64,000 bases of DNA, from positions 62,001 to 126,000 of the forward strand of contig JAAWAC010000007.1 of the NCBI GenBank assembly GCA_022791975.1, given 5' to 3'. Source of the stretch: Lachnospiraceae bacterium (GTDB taxonomy: Bacteria > Bacillota > Clostridia > Lachnospirales > Lachnospiraceae). Both the position numbers and the translations under genes were made by a program. Every line of letters starts with the position of its first letter. Position 1 is the first letter of the stretch. The notes beneath the pieces are model-generated. The model saw only the letters and a program-made list of their open reading frames with translations. It had not been told where the DNA came from and searched no databases. Shown piece after piece: positions 1 to 8,914 of the stretch.

Positions 1-237
1 TTCCAGGATTTCCTCGTAATTCCTTCCCAGCCGGTCAATACTTTTTACAAAGAGTACATCCTCCTGCCTTATTTTTCTCAAAAGACGCTGGTACATGGGA
101 CGATTAAAATCCTTTCCTGATTGCTTGTCCATAAAAATATTTTTTTCTGGTATCTGCATTTTTTGTAGAGCAAGCATTTGCCTGTCCTCATTCTGTTCCC
201 GTGTGCTTACCCGTACATAGCCATAAATATTGCCCAT
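1..237 (-). CDS. Small serine recombinase/resolvase, N-terminal part (truncated by window edge)
   Basis: Reverse complement from ATG at 237 reads MGNIYGYVRVSTREQNEDRQMLALQKMQIPEKNIFMDKQSGKDFNRPMYQRLLRKIRQEDVLFVKSIDRLGRNYEEILE; YVRVSTREQN and DRLGRN motifs of the resolvase catalytic domain. Not in the ORF track because it runs off the edge. Confidence 0.9.
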   Translation of the reverse strand, partial: MGNIYGYVRVSTREQNEDRQMLALQKMQIPEKNIFMDKQSGKDFNRPMYQRLLRKIRQEDVLFVKSIDRLGRNYEEILE

Positions 238-377
238 AAAGCCTCCTCATCCAGCATTTTCTATCCAACATCACAGTTTCATCCCCATGCTCCTAATTCA
301 AGTTGCCATACATTCCTGTGCGTTGCATGTTAAAAAATCAATATGTCCCCTTGTCCACTTAGGAGAAACCCAAAAAA

Positions 378-446
378 GGCATAAACCTCCTGCTGAAATA
401 TCATTGCGTTGTTCAAAAGCAATGATACCACAAAGAGATTTATGCC
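378..446. repeat. Nested, near-concentric inverted repeats
   Basis: Outer arms GGCATAAA (378-385)/TTTATGCC (439-446); inner arms TATCATTGC (399-407)/GCAATGATA (419-427). Confidence 0.65.
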
Positions 447-520
447 ATATCTGGTATACCGCACAAATGTCTAAATGAAAATAAAATGCGTTTCCCTGCA
501 ATGCCAGCAGAGCTCCTGCT

Positions 521-1405
521 CTACCCCAGCATATACCGCTGAAACTGTAAAGCTTCCCTGGCGCTCCTGTCAAGGGCTTCCTCGCTGGTGTCCTCCACCA
601 TATTCCGCCACACCTTAATATCCTTTCCCACGGTTCCCCCAGGGATTACAAAGGGCTCCATTACCACAGCCCTGTCGTATCCAATTTCCTCCAGTGCGTC
701 ATGTATCTCCCGCCATGGAGTTCTGCCCTGTCCCGGAACCATGCGGTTACACTCCCCGGTATGGAAATGCCCCAGCAGGTTCCCCGCTGTCCGGATAGCG
801 TTTCCTATGCTCTGCTCCTCAATATTCATATGGAAGGTATCCAGCATCACCTGAACATTCACAGCCCTAGGTTCCAGTTCTCGGACGGATTTTACAAAGT
901 TTACCCCTTCCTCGGCCGTATTTAACACATGATTTTCAAAGCGGTTCAGCACCTCCATACCCATGGTCTCTATCCCATAGTCAAGACCTATCTGGCCCAA
1001 CCTTGCAATTCCCTCAACGCCTCTCTCCCAGTCACCCTTTTTGTCCACCGGCTTGCTGTAATCTACGGGCCAGCAGGAGTAAATAGCGCCTCCCAGGAGG
1101 GTGGCATTGATTTTTTCCATTCTCTGAAACAGATCCTTATAAAACTCCATCCCATGCTCCCGCACCTTGGGGTCCGCAGAAGCAATATTGTTCTCCGGCG
1201 CCGGACCGTACCCCACGGTAAGGCGGATGCCATGATCCTGGGCACAGATTCTTAAGTCCCGCAGTTCCGCCTCCGTATACTCCGGCAAAGGTCCTGCTGC
1301 AATTTCCAGAATATCAAATCCCAGCTCTGCCACCTTGCGAATATAACGCCTGTAATCCCCCTTCCATTCTCTCTCCCAATATGCATAGTAGATTCCATGC
1401 TGCAT
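521..1405 (-). CDS. Sugar epimerase, D-psicose/allulose (D-tagatose) 3-epimerase family
   Basis: MQHGIYYAYWEREW start, GGAIYSCWPVDYSKPVDKKGDWERGVE, LDTFHMNIEE, HFHTGECNRMVPGQGRTPW, VVMEPFV: characteristic of clostridial D-psicose 3-epimerases. Confidence 0.88.
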   Translation of the reverse strand: MQHGIYYAYWEREWKGDYRRYIRKVAELGFDILEIAAGPLPEYTEAELRDLRICAQDHGIRLTVGYGPAPENNIASADPKVREHGMEFYKDLFQRMEKINATLLGGAIYSCWPVDYSKPVDKKGDWERGVEGIARLGQIGLDYGIETMGMEVLNRFENHVLNTAEEGVNFVKSVRELEPRAVNVQVMLDTFHMNIEEQSIGNAIRTAGNLLGHFHTGECNRMVPGQGRTPWREIHDALEEIGYDRAVVMEPFVIPGGTVGKDIKVWRNMVEDTSEEALDRSAREALQFQRYMLG

Positions 1406-1509
1406 GTCTGTTCTCCTTTCCTACTCAGGCTCTGACCCCTTTGCATTTATATAGCTGTTTTCACTCATTTCATCATATATGGAATTGGGATTTTTGGCAA
1501 TAGCTTGTT

Positions 1510-2766
1510 TTATGCAAGGGATTCTGCTGAAAATCTACGGAAAATATTTCTGGCTCCAATGGCAATCCCAAGGGACACTACACCGGAAAATAAAACAACT
1601 CCATATTCAAATCCTTGGCAAATTTCAAAAAAGATACCGTATAGAGCATTGCCCAACGGCTGGACGCACATGGAAACTGTAAGTATGACAGCAATCACCT
1701 TTCCGATTAAATTGGGTGGCGTTTCCTTTTGAATAAAAGACATCATCTGCACGGTAAAAATCGTGGAAAATACCATAATAAAGAAACAACAGGCCGTTAT
1801 CACCAGATAATTTATCATTCCAGAGGAAACCAACGCCAATGTAGCGCCCATGGGAAACACACACATGGCACAGGCGATTATCAGTTTGCCCGATTTCTGA
1901 ATTGCCAGTTTATCTGCGAAAATGGCTGCACAAATGCCGCCGAAAAGTCCTCCTGCTGCCAAAGCCCCCTCCGCAAAGCCATAGAACCTGTTGGCCAAGG
2001 AAGCCTCCAAATCCAATACCTCTGTGACCAAATAGGGCAGTGCAACCATAATCATTGCAGACAAAAACAAATTGATCCCACAGACAACAAGGAGAACTTT
2101 TCCAATAACAGGCCTCTCCCTTCGGATGAAGCAGATACTCTCTGCAAAATCGGTTTTGGCTATCTGTAAGATTCCCCCATGGGAGGTCTGTTTCTCGAAA
2201 GGTATCTTAATGAAAATTTCCATCACTGCTGACAGAGCAAAGCATACCATACAAACCCACAATACAGGCACTAACCCATATGCACTATACAAAATACCTC
2301 CCAGCACAGGGCCTACCAAAGACGAAAAAGAGCTTATTGTATTGATGATTGCGTTTGCCGCCATAAAGTGCTCTTGCTTGGCAAGTACAGGGATACTTGC
2401 CTGTACCGAGGGCTGATAGGCGCCTGCAATGCCATATAGAAGCATCAGCGTAAGGGTCACAAGGAGAACCAGGTTTCCTCCATTCATTAGCAGTGAAAAT
2501 GCTAAAATAACTGCTGCTGTAAAGAAATCCAGAATCACCATAACATTTCTTTTATTTACCCGATCCGCAACAATCCCCCCTATGGGAGACATCAGAATGG
2601 CCGGAAGAAAGGCACAAGCGCTCACCGTTCCATAAAGTGCCGACGATCCTGTCAGATTTAATAAATATAGTGGCAGGGCAAATCTTATGGTGGCATTGCC
2701 AAACAAGGAAATAATCTGCCCTATGACAACCATGGTAAAATCCTTTGAAAACAATTCTCGATTCAT
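1510..2766 (-). CDS. MFS transporter (drug/macrolide efflux-like)
   Basis: 418 aa with about 12 hydrophobic segments; MSPIGGIVADRVNKRNVMVILDF loop typical of MFS efflux proteins; neighbouring TetR gene. Confidence 0.85.
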   Translation of the reverse strand: MNRELFSKDFTMVVIGQIISLFGNATIRFALPLYLLNLTGSSALYGTVSACAFLPAILMSPIGGIVADRVNKRNVMVILDFFTAAVILAFSLLMNGGNLVLLVTLTLMLLYGIAGAYQPSVQASIPVLAKQEHFMAANAIINTISSFSSLVGPVLGGILYSAYGLVPVLWVCMVCFALSAVMEIFIKIPFEKQTSHGGILQIAKTDFAESICFIRRERPVIGKVLLVVCGINLFLSAMIMVALPYLVTEVLDLEASLANRFYGFAEGALAAGGLFGGICAAIFADKLAIQKSGKLIIACAMCVFPMGATLALVSSGMINYLVITACCFFIMVFSTIFTVQMMSFIQKETPPNLIGKVIAVILTVSMCVQPLGNALYGIFFEICQGFEYGVVLFSGVVSLGIAIGARNIFRRFSAESLA

Positions 2767-2871
2767 TTTCTAAACCTCCATTTTTCTATTTCCCCAGCTA
2801 ATCATAATCCCGTCTACTCCATCCCCTCTTTCCGACTCCTTTCCCCATGATTTCCCTCTGTTTTTCTTTTA

Positions 2872-2890
2872 ATACCAACCGTCGGTATGT
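2872..2890. promoter_or_regulatory. Candidate TetR-type operator upstream of the MFS gene
   Basis: ATACCAACCGTCGGTATGT carries the ATACC...GGTATGT half-sites seen in the tetR promoter, with longer spacing. Confidence 0.5.
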
Positions 2891-2902
2891 ATATATTTGA
2901 AA

Positions 2903-2934
2903 ATATATCTGCCCATTTTTCAGGGCAGATATAT
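2903..2934 (-). terminator. Rho-independent terminator of the tetR gene
   Basis: ATATATCTGCCC-N8-GGGCAGATATAT 12-bp stem just downstream of tetR (minus strand), followed by TTTTC. Confidence 0.7.
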
Positions 2935-2953
2935 CACTCCCAAAGGATGTTAT

Positions 2954-3610
2954 TCACTGTTTGCTCCTTTGATAGATAGCAGTCAATTCCTGCAACCTCT
3001 CTAGCACTTCCTCATCTACCACATCCAACCCAAATCCCTGCATCATCTGGCTAAACACCATAAATTTCCCATAAGATTCTTCCACCGAGCTGTCAAATAT
3101 CATGGGATTCATCCAGACATTTGCCACAAGCAAAATCAATTCTGCTAACTGCTCCGGATAATCCGTCTCAATGGAACCATCTTGAATCCCCTGCTTTATA
3201 ATTGGTAAAATATAGTTAGGTGCCACTTCCTCAACGGTATCATGCAAAAGGCTGAAAAGAAGCTTCTGATTATTATGAAAATCCGGGGCAACCGTAAATA
3301 TGTCGTCCTGCACAGGCCGGCTGATGGATTCTTTAAAAATCGCTTGCAGCTTTTCTCTCCCGTTCAGCTCCAGGCAATCGCGGATATTTGCCAGCATTCG
3401 ATTGGATTCCGCCGTCATTCTGTCTGTAACAGCAATTAAAATATCTTCCTTTGACTTGAAATGATGATAGATGGCTCCTTTGCTGAGGCCACCTAACTGA
3501 TCGATGATGTCCTGAATGGACGTATGCTCATACCCCTTTTCCATGAATAGGCGAAAGGCAACATCCAAAATTCGTTGCATGGTTTCTTCCGGGTGCTTAT
3601 TTCTTGCCAC
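2954..3610 (-). CDS. TetR/AcrR family transcriptional regulator (GTG start preferred)
   Basis: ILDVAFRLFMEKGYEHTSIQDIIDQLGGLSKGAIYHHFKSKEDIL HTH. ORF track starts at 3658, but that overlaps the operators; GTG at 3610 has AGAGGTGAG 6 nt upstream. Confidence 0.88.
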   Translation of the reverse strand: MARNKHPEETMQRILDVAFRLFMEKGYEHTSIQDIIDQLGGLSKGAIYHHFKSKEDILIAVTDRMTAESNRMLANIRDCLELNGREKLQAIFKESISRPVQDDIFTVAPDFHNNQKLLFSLLHDTVEEVAPNYILPIIKQGIQDGSIETDYPEQLAELILLVANVWMNPMIFDSSVEESYGKFMVFSQMMQGFGLDVVDEEVLERLQELTAIYQRSKQ

Positions 3611-3627
3611 TGTTTTCTCACCTCTTA

Positions 3628-3678
3628 ACATACCAACGGTATGTATCAATATTAACATACCATTGGTATGTTTGTCAA
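3628..3678 (-). promoter_or_regulatory. tetR promoter with two palindromic operators
   Basis: -35 TTGACA (3673-3678), 18-bp spacer, -10 TAATAT (3649-3654). Operators ACATACC-N3-GGTATGT at 3655-3671 (between -35 and -10) and 3628-3644 (over the start site). Confidence 0.75.
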
Positions 3679-3683
3679 GCCAT

Positions 3684-4928
3684 TTACCGAAGATTTTCCT
3701 TTACCGCCAAGGCAATGGATACCTCCGGCCTGTAGTAAGGAATCAAGGTAGCCTGCAAAGCGTGATAGATATCCGGTTTTCCCGGCCAAACCGTGCCTAT
3801 CACCCGGTTCTCCCGATCCATCTGATGGAACCAGGATCCATGGCTATGATCCAGCACCTTCTCATCCAGATACTCCATAAATTCCCCATAATCCCGGGCA
3901 TACTCCTCCTTCCCTGTTACCCGGTACAGCACAGCAGAGGTATTGATGGCCTCGGCTAAAGTCCAGTGCATTCTGTCATGGACCACCGGCTTTCCCTCCC
4001 AGTCTGTGGTATAGACAAGTCCGGGAGCACCGTCAGCCATCCAGCCATCCGAAACAGCCCTGCAAAACAAATGCTCTGCTGCGTCCAGATAGATCCCCCG
4101 GGTTTTTGTGTCCTCCTTGCAGGCGGAAAGAGCCCACTGGGTAATCAAACGGCTCCACTCAATGCCGTGGCCCGGGGTGGCTCCATAGGGCTTAAAGGGA
4201 TCGTCCGGCCGCTCCTTGTTGCACGTAAGATCCATGGCCCAGTCTCTGGTAAAATGCTCCGGAATCCTCCATTGATTTTCCCGGGCCCATTCCACCGTCC
4301 GTGCAATTATCCGCCCAGCCCGCTTCCGGTATTCCTCCTTGCCAGCCACATCCGCCACAGCCAAAAATGCCTCCACCGTGTGCATGTTGGCATTCATACC
4401 ACGGTAGTCATCCATCTGGGTAAATTCCGTATTCCAGGTATCGCAGGAAAGCCCTTCCTCCTCATTCCAAAACCGGAGATCATAGAGGGATAAAGCCTCC
4501 TCCAAAAGTTCCCCGGCTTCGGGCACTCCCACCAGCATCCCGGAGGTAGCCGCTAAAATCACAAAGGCGTGGGCGTAGCAAAGCTTACCGGACAAAGGCT
4601 TGTTCTCCTGATTGAGCCCCACATACCAACCTCCGTGCTCCCTATCCTTCAACTCTCCTCGAAGTCCCTGAAGCGCTGCCTTTACAAGCTCCCCACTTCC
4701 CTCATGTCCCAGAAAATGCCCTATGCTGTACACATGAGCCATGCGGGCGGTCACATAGGTCTCCCGATCCTTCTCCTTCCAGGGCGTGCCATTCTCCCCC
4801 AAGTAATAGGAACTGCCTCCCGGGGCAGCAAACCTGTGCCCAAAACGAAGCAGACCCTCCCGGATCTGCCCCAAAAACCCTCTATTTTCCTCCGTGTCAA
4901 TCTGATATTTTCTGCTCTCTCTCTCCAT
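3684..4928 (-). CDS. AGE-family sugar isomerase/epimerase, YihS-like aldose-ketose isomerase
   Basis: TARMAHVYSIGHFLG, DYRGMNANMHTVEAFLAV, YGATPGHGIEWSRLI, GLVYTTDWEGKPVVHDR, GKPDIYHALQ parallel E. coli YihS segments. Confidence 0.82.
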   Translation of the reverse strand: MERESRKYQIDTEENRGFLGQIREGLLRFGHRFAAPGGSSYYLGENGTPWKEKDRETYVTARMAHVYSIGHFLGHEGSGELVKAALQGLRGELKDREHGGWYVGLNQENKPLSGKLCYAHAFVILAATSGMLVGVPEAGELLEEALSLYDLRFWNEEEGLSCDTWNTEFTQMDDYRGMNANMHTVEAFLAVADVAGKEEYRKRAGRIIARTVEWARENQWRIPEHFTRDWAMDLTCNKERPDDPFKPYGATPGHGIEWSRLITQWALSACKEDTKTRGIYLDAAEHLFCRAVSDGWMADGAPGLVYTTDWEGKPVVHDRMHWTLAEAINTSAVLYRVTGKEEYARDYGEFMEYLDEKVLDHSHGSWFHQMDRENRVIGTVWPGKPDIYHALQATLIPYYRPEVSIALAVKENLR

Positions 4929-5029
4929 TTTGTACGTTCTCCCTTCCCCTGCAAGAGCTCTCCCCCGGACAGCTTCCTTTTCTCTTGTCCGTAGGCTTTA
5001 CTATCATTCTAACATTTGGGAAGTGTTTG

Positions 5030-6250
5030 TCAACGTTTTTTCTCCAGATAACGTATCATGGCATAGGCCGCCTTTTTTGCCTCCTCCACGGCATGAACCA
5101 CAGTTTTCGGTCCGTGCACCACATCCCCGGCTGCAAAGACGCCTTCCCGGGTAGTCATATGATGTTCATCTGTGATCAGAAGCCCTTTGTCCGAGCCCTC
5201 CAGGTTGTGGGTGGTCATAATCAGCTTATTCTTAGGCCCCTGACTCACAGAGATAATGGTGGAATCTGCGTACACCTGTTCCCTCTCCTCCCCATAGCCC
5301 ACAACCCTGTCGTTGTGATCAAAGACGGAATTTTTAAACACCGGCCCCAGAGGGGTAATCTCCTCTATGGCCTTCCCGTAGACAAACTCCGCCCCGTCCA
5401 GGCGGGCATAGCGCATTTCATGGGAGCTGGCTGTGGCATTTTTCCCTCTGGCATAGAGGGTCACCCTCTGGGCTCCGTTGCGAAAGGCGGTCCGTGCCAC
5501 ATCCATGGCCACATTTCCCATTCCGATAATGGCCACATTCTCCCCCAGATCATAGGCGGAGGGATTTACTAAGTAAGAGATCCCAAAATGCACGCTGGCC
5601 AGGCATTCCCCCTTAATGCCTAGGGTCTTGGGACGCCAAACACCAGTTCCCACAAATACAGCCCCATAGCCGTCCCGAAAAAGATTTTCAATGTTCAGGG
5701 CCCCGCCCATCACCGTGTTGGGACGAATCTGAATGCCCATTTTCAGCATATTCTCTTTGTACCGGGTGAGGACGCTTTTAGGCAGGCGAAAATCCGGAAT
5801 CCCATACTGCATCATGCCGCCAATTTTGTCCTTCTCCTCAAAGATAGTGACCCCGTAGCCCGCCCGGGCCAGAATCATAGCCGCCGTCATGCCCGCAGGT
5901 CCGCTGCCAATCACCGCCACCGTCTGGTCCCTCTTCTCAATCTTAGGGACCGTCATCCGATCCAGATAAGCGCCGGAAATATATTTCTCAATCTCATAGA
6001 ACTGCACCGGCGCTCCCTTTTTTCCCAGCACACAATGACCGGCACACTGGCTCTCATGATTGCAGACCGCAGCACAGACGGCAGACATGGGATTGTTCTC
6101 GAACAGCTCCTTTCCCGCCTCCATAAGCTTATTCTCCCGAAAGAGCTGAATCATCCGGGGAATGGGCGTATGGATGGGACAATGTTCCTGACAGAGAGGC
6201 CTTTTGCAGTTCAGACACCGCTCCGCCTCGTTTTCAATATGTAAGCTCAT
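5030..6250 (-). CDS. NAD(P)-dependent FAD oxidoreductase, glutamate synthase small subunit (GltD)-like
   Basis: CLNCKRPLCQEHCPIHTPIP Cys motif, VAVIGSGPAGMTAAMILARAGYGVTIFEE, IGGMMQYGIPDFRLPK, VFAAGDVVHGPKTVVHAVEEAKKAA. Start at 6250 has AAGGGGGA upstream. Confidence 0.88.
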   Translation of the reverse strand: MSLHIENEAERCLNCKRPLCQEHCPIHTPIPRMIQLFRENKLMEAGKELFENNPMSAVCAAVCNHESQCAGHCVLGKKGAPVQFYEIEKYISGAYLDRMTVPKIEKRDQTVAVIGSGPAGMTAAMILARAGYGVTIFEEKDKIGGMMQYGIPDFRLPKSVLTRYKENMLKMGIQIRPNTVMGGALNIENLFRDGYGAVFVGTGVWRPKTLGIKGECLASVHFGISYLVNPSAYDLGENVAIIGMGNVAMDVARTAFRNGAQRVTLYARGKNATASSHEMRYARLDGAEFVYGKAIEEITPLGPVFKNSVFDHNDRVVGYGEEREQVYADSTIISVSQGPKNKLIMTTHNLEGSDKGLLITDEHHMTTREGVFAAGDVVHGPKTVVHAVEEAKKAAYAMIRYLEKKR

Positions 6251-6266
6251 GGAATTCCCCCTTTGT

Positions 6267-7169
6267 TTACCCAAGCAAGCCTGCCTTTTTCATCTCTGTG
6301 CGCATGTGGGTAAGAACCGGACCCTCCGGTGTGGGCAGGCTGGGCCGGTAGGGCGCACCCACGGGAAGCCCCCGAAGCCTAGCCAGATCCTTGGAGGCCA
6401 CCGGGAAGCTGGCTCCGTCCATGGACAGCCGCACAGGATTAAGCTTAAACTGGGCCTCCAGGGAACCTGCCAGATCCCCCGCCACATAGCTGTTGTAGAT
6501 ATCCGTAATAAGCTCCGGCATAAAGTTAGCCGCCGTACAAACACCTCCCACAGCTCCATGGCACAGGGAAGCATACAGCAAGGTATCCTTGCCTCCGAAT
6601 ACCCGGAAGCCCACATCCCGGGTCCGCCGGATAAATTCCGCTGTCTGGGTAATATCCCCGCTGGTGTCCTTCATGCCCACAATATTGTCCACCTCATGGG
6701 CCAGGCGTTCCACCAGAGCTCCGGACATGGTATATCCCACCCGACCGGGGTTGTTGTAGAGAAGCACAGGGGTTTCCGGCACTGCCTCCGCAATGGTTTT
6801 AAAATGCTCAAAGAGCTCTTCCTCTGTGGGCTTTAAAAACATGGGCTGGAGAATGGAGATTCCCGCTGCCCCCCTTTTTTGGGCTGTCCGTGCTAGACGG
6901 ACACACTTTTTGGTGCTAATAGCCCCGATTCCAAAGTACACAGGCACCCGGCCATCCGCCTGGTCCACCATGATCTGAAGGCCCCGCTCCATCTCCTCCT
7001 CCTCAATGGCGTAGAACTCTCCATTGCTTCCAAAGGCCAAAATTCCCAGCACCCCTCCGGCGATCACATAGTCCACCTGCTGGCGCATCAGCGCCTCGTC
7101 GATCCGCTCCTCCTCATCGATGGGCGTGAGAATAGGCACAATAACCCCCTTGATAAAATCCGTATGCAT
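6267..7169 (-). CDS. Dihydrodipicolinate synthase/N-acetylneuraminate lyase family protein (possible 5-dehydro-4-deoxyglucarate dehydratase or aldolase)
   Basis: GVIVPILTPIDEEERID, GSNGEFYAI, PVLLYNNPGRVGYTM, VGMKDTSGD. Start at ATG 7169 with GGAGGG upstream. Beside gudD. Confidence 0.83.
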   Translation of the reverse strand: MHTDFIKGVIVPILTPIDEEERIDEALMRQQVDYVIAGGVLGILAFGSNGEFYAIEEEEMERGLQIMVDQADGRVPVYFGIGAISTKKCVRLARTAQKRGAAGISILQPMFLKPTEEELFEHFKTIAEAVPETPVLLYNNPGRVGYTMSGALVERLAHEVDNIVGMKDTSGDITQTAEFIRRTRDVGFRVFGGKDTLLYASLCHGAVGGVCTAANFMPELITDIYNSYVAGDLAGSLEAQFKLNPVRLSMDGASFPVASKDLARLRGLPVGAPYRPSLPTPEGPVLTHMRTEMKKAGLLG

Positions 7170-7245
7170 GGATATCCCTCCTGCTGATTTATGCAAATTT
7201 TCTTGCCTTTGTCATTTCCCTCTATGATGCAGGAAACCCTTTTTC

Positions 7246-8571
7246 CTACCGCACCAGGCAGGGCTTTTTGGCGTGAAAGGTCCATCCGGGAATCAGATAC
7301 TGCATCACCACAGAGTCATCCCGCCCACCCAGGCAGTTATCCAGATAAAGGGCATGGGCCTTTTTCACCTGCTCCATATCCACCTCAATGCCAAGTCCCG
7401 GCTTTTTAGGAACCTCCACGCAGCCGTCCTTGATTTGCAGGGGCTCCCTGGTCAGCCGCTCCAGGCCCTCCTGCCAGATCCAGTGGGTATCCAGGGCATT
7501 ATATTCCCCGGGAACCGCCGCTCCCACCTGGGTAAACATGGCCAGGGAAATATCAAAGTGATTGTTGGAGTGGGAACCCCAGGTATAGCCAAAGTCATGG
7601 CACATCTGAGCCACCCGCACAGAGCCGCTCATAGTCCAGAAATGAGGGTCCGCCAGAATAATATCCACCGCCTGGGATTCCAGGGAATGGCCCACCTCTC
7701 TCCAGTCCGTGGCAATCATATTGGTGGCTGTGGGAAAGCCGGTCCTTCTGCGAAACTCACTCATAATCTCCCGCCCGGAATACACGCCCTCAGCGCCGCA
7801 GGGGTCCTCGCAGTAGGTCAAAATTCCCTCCATGCCTTTTACATACTCTATGGCCTCCTTGAGAAGCCAGCCTCCATTGGGGTCCAAATCGATCCGAGCC
7901 TTTGGAAAGGCCTTTTTAAGCTCCCGGATCACCTCCATCTCCTGGTCTCCTGGAAGCACGCCCCCTTTAAGCTTAAAGTCCTGGAATCCATATTTCTCCT
8001 GGGTGGCCCGGGCAAAGGCCACGATTTTGTCGGCTGTTAACGCCTCCTCATGGCGAAGCCGGTACCACTCACAATCGCTCTCCGGCTCCTCATCATAGGG
8101 AAGATCCGTCTTTTTCCGGTCTCCCACAAAGAACAGATATCCCAGCATCCGCACCTGATCTCTCTGCTGTCCGTCCCCCAAAAGCTCGCACACGGGAACC
8201 CCCAGCTGTTTCCCCAAAAGATCCAGGCAAGGCGCCTCAATGGCTGTACACACGTGGACACCGGTGCGCAGATCAAAGGTCTGGTTTCCCCGCACATCCA
8301 CCTCGCCCCGGGAATCCAGATACCGGCGCACCTTTAAAAGGGTACTCTTATACTCCTCCACCCGGGTACCCTCCACAAGGGATATGCACGCCTTTAAAGC
8401 CTCTGTGATCTTCTTCCCTCCCGGCACCTCGCCCACACCCAGTTCCCCATTCTCACTGTGAAGAATCACGATGTTTCTGGTAAAAAAAGGTGCATGGGCG
8501 CCGCTTAGATTCAGCTCCATACAATCTTTGCCTGCTACGGGAAATACCTCCATTTTTACAATCCTTGCCAT
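7246..8571 (-). CDS. gudD: Glucarate dehydratase
   Basis: Enolase-superfamily motifs [81 protein letters not shown]; 441 aa. Confidence 0.92.
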   Translation of the reverse strand: MARIVKMEVFPVAGKDCMELNLSGAHAPFFTRNIVILHSENGELGVGEVPGGKKITEALKACISLVEGTRVEEYKSTLLKVRRYLDSRGEVDVRGNQTFDLRTGVHVCTAIEAPCLDLLGKQLGVPVCELLGDGQQRDQVRMLGYLFFVGDRKKTDLPYDEEPESDCEWYRLRHEEALTADKIVAFARATQEKYGFQDFKLKGGVLPGDQEMEVIRELKKAFPKARIDLDPNGGWLLKEAIEYVKGMEGILTYCEDPCGAEGVYSGREIMSEFRRRTGFPTATNMIATDWREVGHSLESQAVDIILADPHFWTMSGSVRVAQMCHDFGYTWGSHSNNHFDISLAMFTQVGAAVPGEYNALDTHWIWQEGLERLTREPLQIKDGCVEVPKKPGLGIEVDMEQVKKAHALYLDNCLGGRDDSVVMQYLIPGWTFHAKKPCLVR

Positions 8572-8914
8572 TTGAAACTCCCCTTTCTTTTGATTGTCCT
8601 TTTCTATGCTCTTTTCCTGCCTATTCCTCTTGCCTTTTCAGACCTCCGGGACTTCCCTAGTTCTTATATTGGTATTGTAAGATAAACCAGCCAAAAAAAC
8701 CATTGGCACAATCTCTAAAAGAGGCAGGCTATTTTGATCAGACTGCCATATTTTCAAATTTTGAAATTTTTATTTCATTTTATTTAGAAATAATTTCACT
8801 TTTTTAGATATTCCCGATATTTATATGAAGATTGCAATACAAGAAAATATTCTTGAAATACTTCTTACATATTTTGAAATATTTTGCAAACCGCCCAATT
8901 CCCACGGCCCTCCC

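Noticed and set aside
230-573. Small ORFs on both strands between resolvase and epimerase
   Set aside because: Overlapping short ORFs with no motif; the region is better explained by inverted repeats and decayed DNA.
7273-8040. 255-aa plus-strand ORF antisense to gudD
   Set aside because: Composition and overlap indicate a shadow ORF.
8572-8914. Sigma54 promoter (TGGCAC-N5-TTGC) for gudD
   Set aside because: No convincing -24/-12 match on the minus strand, in line with the degenerate AAA+ regulator.
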